64,000 bases of DNA from the NCBI RefSeq assembly GCF_009002475.1, contig NZ_AP019860.1:3534001-3598000 (forward strand). Reading direction: 5' to 3'. This DNA is from Candidatus Uabimicrobium amorphum (lineage in GTDB: Bacteria; Planctomycetota; Uabimicrobiia; Uabimicrobiales; Uabimicrobiaceae). The translations under genes and the position numbers were made by a program. This document shows positions 59,377 through 64,000 of this stretch, piece after piece. The notes under the pieces are model-generated. The model was not told where the DNA came from and searched no databases. It saw only the letters and a list, made by a program, of their open reading frames with translations. Positions within the stretch are counted from its first letter, which is position 1; each line of letters starts with the position of its first letter.

Positions 59377-62300
59377 TTATCTCTCCGGCCAAGAGAAACT
59401 ATAGATAGGCGTTGTTTGTTTGGTTTGCGAAAGCATTTTGCAAAAATGATGCACTTTCTGGTCGCGATCTCCTGCTCGGGTAATCACCGTAACATTTACA
59501 AATGTTGCTTCCTCTAAGCGATTGGTATTGGCAGAATAATACTTTGTGGCAATGCTATATTTTCCCGATGGTGCTTTTGGCAAAATATATAGTTCTGGTC
59601 CGTATCCTTGAAGGACGTCATCTAATAATCGGCCCCCTATTTGTGTCTTGCGATTACTGTGTCCACACTCCTCGCCATTCGGCTCTGTTACCCATAAATC
59701 GACATCACTGTTATCGGTATTCCACGTCACAATAACCACAACATCGGCTTTTTTTTGCACAACCTTGTGATTTGTGACTAACCTAACTAGCCTTTCCTGC
59801 CAAAATTTACGCTCCATTTCGTGGAGATTCTCCTCGTATAACGCTTGTTGTATCATGTAAGCATATTCGAAGGCTGTGGCAGTATTGATACGTTGAAAAC
59901 GTCGATGCCATTTACCTGCAAGGGTAATTTCATAATACAAAGCCGCCACTTTGTAATTTTTCATCGACGCATAGCATTTTGCAATATCTCGATAACTTTG
60001 TGGTTCAAAGGGGCGTTTTTTACATACGCGAACGAGCAAACCTAAGGCATACTCAGGCTTTTCTTTTGCAAGAAGGTCATAAGCTACCATGCGCAAAACA
60101 TCAGATTTTCGTGGCTGTTCCTCGACAGCACAACTCAGACAACGTATATAGTCGGCAACCAAACCTTCGTCGTAGCGCCGTTTGCCTTCCACAATGTAAT
60201 TGTGTAAATCTTCACTGTTTTGGTTGCGCTTACGTAAGTACTCCGCGGGAATATCGTGGTATGTTTTTATATTTTGCGGTAAATTTTCGCTATGTACGGC
60301 AAAATCTTCGTCACGCACTAATGCGAGTATTTTCACAACATCGCTTTTTTCTAGCGCTTGTTGCGGAAGACTTTGCAAAACGTAGTCAAAATCGCTCTTG
60401 AAAAACGAAACATTTTCCGGGACTTGACTATAACGTATCGCAAATGCCACTTGTTGTAGCGTGGTATTTTTGTGGAGATCGACCTGAAAACGTTTATAGT
60501 CCTCTTTTGTATCTAGCATCAGTAATGAACAAGTCTTACCTGGTATAGAAAAATGTTTTGCGTAGGCGATAATGGTTTTTTCAAGATTAGGGTCATCGAG
60601 ATTTTCCATTCTTTTGACGACCATTTCGCCAAAGCCCCTTGCCGCTAGTTCACCGTCCTCTTTATCCAAAATCGTGATCGGGAAAACCTGTGATTTGCCC
60701 GCAAAGGAGCCGTGGATGGTGATCGTGGGATTCTGTGATACTACTTTGCCTGCCACAATGAGTTGTTGTCCAGGATACACACTGCGAAAATCGTGATGAA
60801 AAATAACATCTTGTAAGCCATCTGTTTCAATGCGCCCCACCAAAAACGGTTCATGGCAATGTGCTGTTGCCACTTTCTCCATGTCATCTCCGACGGATGT
60901 GGCAAAAATGTTGCCACCAAACTGCTCCACTAAATTCGCCAACTCGTGTGTCGTCGCTGACTGCAAGTTATAACAGAAGAAAGACGGGATGTGCGGCACT
61001 TCTTGTTTAAATTTTGCGATTACGCGCTTCAAAGAAAGCTCGCCCCACGTGGCCGCGCCATTACTTAAAACAAACACATCAATACCTTTCACGGTGAGCT
61101 TTTCTGCCAAAGTGCTCAGAGCATTTTCGATATTCGTGGCCCCTTCCAACAACAGTCCATCTAGATTTTTTTTGAAGTTGCGACGTGTTTCGCTAGTATT
61201 TAACTGCCAATCGTCATAAAGCCAACGGCTTTCCACATCGAAAAGTAGCACATTGAATTTGGAAATTCTGTTGTGTTTCAGAATATTTTCCAACAACTGA
61301 ACATAATGCTCAAACTCTATTGTTTCTTGGCTGAGGGATGTATCCAATAAAAATATAGCCGGTGATTCTTCTCGCTCTATTTTCTTGCGTGGGATTTGTA
61401 AATCAACACTCCCGTACATGTAACGATTTCCGCCATCTTTACTAAAAATAAATTGGTGCTGTCGTGGTTGAAAAGCATAGAGAATATTCTCCGCAGCACC
61501 ATGTAACTCATAACTAAACCAACGGTCGTGTTTTGGCCCACGGCGAAGGTTACACATCCCCGGTGTTTTTGCTAGCAGTACCGCGGAAATATTTGATTGT
61601 GGCAAATCCGGTAGCTGGAACTGGTACTCACAACGACCACTCTTTACAGGGAGAGTTTGATCATATGCAATCACTACCCGCTGATAGCCTCGTTCCTGAA
61701 GAGGAAAAACACGCGCACGGAAAGTATTTTCACTCACCCACTCTACTAACGCCGGATCTACTCTTCTGCGGGTAGTTTCTTCATAAGCAATTAATGCCTT
61801 TTGTTTTGGAACGACATGAGCCACTTTTGGGTCACCAAATACATTCGTTTCCTCTTTGAAAAAATCATCTATCTTCGTATCGGCAATTTTTGTCAGAGAA
61901 GGAAGTTGCGGTAGTTTTGCCGACGCGTCGCCTATACGCACGGCCTTCTTCTCCATATCAGGATAGAAAGCAAAGTAGCCCATGCTGGCGTTGTCTGGTA
62001 AAGAATAACGAAAAGAACCTTCCAATTGCCTTGGAAAAGGATTGTAGAACACATGATCAACGATCGTACGTACACGAAAATCCTCTACTTTGACAATCAC
62101 ACGTAATTCTTTTAATGTCAGATACTGATTTTCTCCCACGCGAATTTGCGCAACATTGCGATGTTTTTTTGTCGGTGTTTGTCTTTGATAGAAATATTGT
62201 TTTATTTTTCTACTTACATCGCGAAGTTTGCGATCTTGCTGATAGGGAATACTCGTTAGCATCTTTTGTGCTTGTTTCCACGCAGCGGTCCCCTCCTCTT

Positions 62301-63483
62301 CATTGCCTTGTGCTAGCAACTGCTTGCCTTTTGCCACTAGCGCGTGTATATCGACGCTTATTTTTTTATCTTTGGCACTCGCAAGTAATTTTGCCACCTC
62401 CAAAGTTTTCGATGTATGTTTGTAGTTAAGAGACAATAACTGTTTATGCGCCCGTTCTAATGATAACACAGCTTTCTGATAGAGCTCTTTTTGTAAATAC
62501 GCTTTACCTTGCCGAACATTGTCATTGGCAGCGATGTGTATCTCGCGATCTTTTTCCACAGTACATTCTAGTATTTTTGTAGAGAGTTTTTGCGAGAGCT
62601 TTTCATTTTCAGAACGCGATACAAAAACCAAGTCCTTTTTAAGCTTGTGTAGTTCACTCAAAGCTTGATCGTATTGTCTGTCCTTGCGTAATTTTGAAAT
62701 GTGAACAAGAGATTTTTCGACTTTAGAGGATTGATTTTTCGCCACAACGGCAAGGGCATTTTTTACTTGGTCTGAATAGTGACATGTCGCTCTTAGTTGC
62801 GGAAGGAACTCCGCAAATTTTTCCATTTGCTTAATAGAGGCATATGAACGGGCAAAGTTTTCTTCATTCATCTGCTGTGTTTTCAGTGAGATCTGCTCAC
62901 AAATGTAAGAACCAAGATCCTTAGCCGACCCTTTTTTCTGCAAATGTTGGTAAAACACTTGTGCAAATTGCCCATAAGGATCGACAAAATTGTAGTGGTA
63001 TGGAACCCATTTAATAATCTCTTGTACCTTCTGCACTTCAGCTGTTGCTTGTGCATATTCGCCTTTTTCTGACAAATCCCAAGCATTGCGAAAAAGTTTG
63101 CGAATTTCCACTTTTACTCTTTCGATTTTTAGATCATCGTCTTCATCAGCAATAAGGAGATTAGCGCGGAGCTCCTCTGGTCGATGACCAAGTCTCTTTA
63201 GATCTATTGGCGGACCAGGAAAATCTCGAATTTCGTCAGGGGCAACGCGACCTTCACTTTCTGGTAACAAAAGTGTATCACTGTTTACAATGGTAACATT
63301 ATTCGATTCCTCAAGCTCTTCTCCCAAAGGGAGTTCTGCATCCTCAAGTTTTGGTTTTACCTCAGTAATCGTTTTATTTTCTTTGGCGGAATTTTGCGGC
63401 GTTTTTTCAGATATTTGTTGTGGAGCGTCCATCATCGAACAACCCACCATAAATATCAAAATGATGATTAACTTTGATTGCAC
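59377..63483 (-). CDS. VIT - von Willebrand A - DUF2135 lipoprotein
   Basis: A 1368-residue protein. The GTG at 63483 has an AGGAG site 7 bases upstream, and the signal peptide ends in a lipobox (MVGC). Residues about 120-430 are helical and repeat-like. A VIT domain follows at about 440-600 (LRVIVKVEDFRVRTIVDHVF). A vWA domain starts at about 705 with MIDAS motif DTSLS (Asp near 713). A short TPR-like region is at about 1130-1210. The C-terminus is a DUF2135/YfaP domain (TDNSDVDLWVTEPNGEECGH). VIT plus vWA proteins form extracellular or envelope assemblies in other bacteria; the function here is unknown. Confidence 0.9.
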   Translation of the reverse strand: MQSKLIIILIFMVGCSMMDAPQQISEKTPQNSAKENKTITEVKPKLEDAELPLGEELEESNNVTIVNSDTLLLPESEGRVAPDEIRDFPGPPIDLKRLGHRPEELRANLLIADEDDDLKIERVKVEIRKLFRNAWDLSEKGEYAQATAEVQKVQEIIKWVPYHYNFVDPYGQFAQVFYQHLQKKGSAKDLGSYICEQISLKTQQMNEENFARSYASIKQMEKFAEFLPQLRATCHYSDQVKNALAVVAKNQSSKVEKSLVHISKLRKDRQYDQALSELHKLKKDLVFVSRSENEKLSQKLSTKILECTVEKDREIHIAANDNVRQGKAYLQKELYQKAVLSLERAHKQLLSLNYKHTSKTLEVAKLLASAKDKKISVDIHALVAKGKQLLAQGNEEEGTAAWKQAQKMLTSIPYQQDRKLRDVSRKIKQYFYQRQTPTKKHRNVAQIRVGENQYLTLKELRVIVKVEDFRVRTIVDHVFYNPFPRQLEGSFRYSLPDNASMGYFAFYPDMEKKAVRIGDASAKLPQLPSLTKIADTKIDDFFKEETNVFGDPKVAHVVPKQKALIAYEETTRRRVDPALVEWVSENTFRARVFPLQERGYQRVVIAYDQTLPVKSGRCEYQFQLPDLPQSNISAVLLAKTPGMCNLRRGPKHDRWFSYELHGAAENILYAFQPRQHQFIFSKDGGNRYMYGSVDLQIPRKKIEREESPAIFLLDTSLSQETIEFEHYVQLLENILKHNRISKFNVLLFDVESRWLYDDWQLNTSETRRNFKKNLDGLLLEGATNIENALSTLAEKLTVKGIDVFVLSNGAATWGELSLKRVIAKFKQEVPHIPSFFCYNLQSATTHELANLVEQFGGNIFATSVGDDMEKVATAHCHEPFLVGRIETDGLQDVIFHHDFRSVYPGQQLIVAGKVVSQNPTITIHGSFAGKSQVFPITILDKEDGELAARGFGEMVVKRMENLDDPNLEKTIIAYAKHFSIPGKTCSLLMLDTKEDYKRFQVDLHKNTTLQQVAFAIRYSQVPENVSFFKSDFDYVLQSLPQQALEKSDVVKILALVRDEDFAVHSENLPQNIKTYHDIPAEYLRKRNQNSEDLHNYIVEGKRRYDEGLVADYIRCLSCAVEEQPRKSDVLRMVAYDLLAKEKPEYALGLLVRVCKKRPFEPQSYRDIAKCYASMKNYKVAALYYEITLAGKWHRRFQRINTATAFEYAYMIQQALYEENLHEMERKFWQERLVRLVTNHKVVQKKADVVVIVTWNTDNSDVDLWVTEPNGEECGHSNRKTQIGGRLLDDVLQGYGPELYILPKAPSGKYSIATKYYSANTNRLEEATFVNVTVITRAGDRDQKVHHFCKMLSQTKQTTPIYSFSWPER

Positions 63484-63700
63484 TGTTTTCTCCTAAATGA
63501 AAGTTTTATTCACAGTAGCAAATGACAACCACAAGTTATTCAAATCTATAAACTTATATTAAACTTTTCATTGCAACCCCGCAAGTCTTTTCCTGAAAAT
63601 ATTTTATCGTAACGTTATATATAACAGAGGTTTAGCCACCCAAAGCCTTCCCAATCTTACACCGCAGCCAAATCGCGCCCATATAAAAACGCGTAAGTTA

Positions 63701-63744
63701 TAATAAAAAAAGCACATAACCAGTTCTATCATGATTATGTGCTT
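63701..63744 (-). terminator. Rho-independent terminator of DUF6868 gene
   Basis: A 10-base stem AAGCACATAA/TTATGTGCTT (63710-63719 with 63735-63744) followed on the minus strand by a T-run (the complement of the A-run at 63704-63711). It lies directly downstream of the small gene ending at 63749. Confidence 0.88.
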
Positions 63745-63748
63745 GTTT

Positions 63749-63997
63749 TCAAAATCCCATGATTTTTAACGAAAGGTATGGGGCAACATTAAAAACCAAA
63801 GTCACTATTTTGTATTGCGCCAAGTACTGGAAATAGCCTTTTTGTACATCCGCCTCTTCCATTTTAAACATTTTGCTGTGAACTTTGGTGGCAAAGTTAC
63901 CAAGTAAAAAAATCATTATTGTTGAAACCATCAATATCCCTATATTGATGACGGAAGCCCAACCCAACAATGTAGTTAATATTTCTGTAGACATCAT
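63749..63997 (-). CDS. DUF6868-like small membrane protein
   Basis: An 82-residue protein with two hydrophobic segments (INIGILMVSTIMIFLLGNFA and TLVFNVAPYLSLKIMG). The pattern TEILTTLLGWASVINIG at the start and NVAPYLSLKI at the end fits the DUF6868 family, small proteins of unknown function. The first two ATG codons are at 63997 and 63994, but the window ends 3 bases upstream, so the ribosome site and a possible earlier start cannot be seen. Its terminator is at 63701-63744. Confidence 0.8.
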   Translation of the reverse strand: MMSTEILTTLLGWASVINIGILMVSTIMIFLLGNFATKVHSKMFKMEEADVQKGYFQYLAQYKIVTLVFNVAPYLSLKIMGF

Positions 63998-64000
63998 TTT

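Noticed and set aside
1-64000. CRISPR array, tRNA or rRNA genes, intact insertion sequence
   Set aside because: No regularly spaced repeats, no cloverleaf or rRNA-like sequence, and no complete transposase were seen by eye. A dedicated search would be decisive.

Overview
The window is AT-rich chromosomal DNA that looks like a planctomycete-type bacterium, most likely a low-GC, Uabimicrobium-like member of the Planctomycetota. This is an inference from gene content. Seven large genes carry a Ser/Thr kinase-like domain (six with intact catalytic motifs, one a pseudokinase) and there is an eighth, truncated kinase stump. Several kinases are fused to TPR or beta-propeller sensor parts. Two PEP-CTERM proteins, two ECF-type sigma factors (one beside a kinase gene), DUF547, DUF4388 and VIT-vWA lipoproteins are also present. 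Many proteins have signal peptides or lipoboxes, so the cell has a Gram-negative-type envelope (a phosphate-selective-type porin is encoded). No rRNA, tRNA, CRISPR array, intact phage or intact insertion sequence was recognised.

Layout. 1-3847 (minus): a truncated SGNH-type membrane protein and a tight three-gene operon (unknown protein, HX3CX2C zinc-motif protein, and a membrane protein with a Lon-like domain). 3940-7396: two PEP-CTERM genes flank a secreted beta/gamma-crystallin-like protein and a small basic secreted protein. 7437-10267 (minus): an operon of ECF sigma factor, zinc-finger membrane anti-sigma factor and a secreted protein with secretin N0/N1-like domains but no channel. 10394-24596 (plus): DUF547 lipoprotein, DUF4388-TPR protein, lysyl-tRNA synthetase coupled to a small kinase, a 1678-residue pseudokinase/ATPase/GAF/sigma-54-activator fusion, methionyl-tRNA synthetase and a coiled-coil membrane protein. 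24759-27302: MBOAT acyltransferase plus SGNH partner. 27371-37793: a kinase-TPR gene, a porin, a tandem pair of paralogous kinase-TPR genes and a lipoprotein.

37884-44609 (minus): kinase, L7/L12-like small protein, DUF3311-like protein, sodium:solute symporter and two alpha/beta hydrolases, divergent from an ECF-like sigma factor at 44885. 45609-52984: globin, WD40 protein, Baeyer-Villiger-type monooxygenase, lipoprotein, flavin reductase, M20 peptidase and a third SGNH protein. 53348-58194: a DTS-repeat lipoprotein, a TPR lipoprotein and a kinase with a beta-propeller. 58406-59369 is a decay zone: a kinase stump, a frameshifted small gene that resembles an antitoxin, hairpins and a fragment that looks like part of a mobile element. 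59377-63997: a VIT-vWA-DUF2135 lipoprotein and a DUF6868 membrane protein.

The common theme is signal reception: membrane kinases and anti-sigma factors with TPR, propeller or secretin-N ectodomains would connect the periplasm to transcription, alongside envelope modification (MBOAT/SGNH) and small-molecule chemistry. The most unusual items are the sigma/anti-sigma/secretin-N operon, the pseudokinase-sigma-54 activator fusion, and the Lon-like operon. All functional statements are read from sequence and memory of protein families; no database search was possible.
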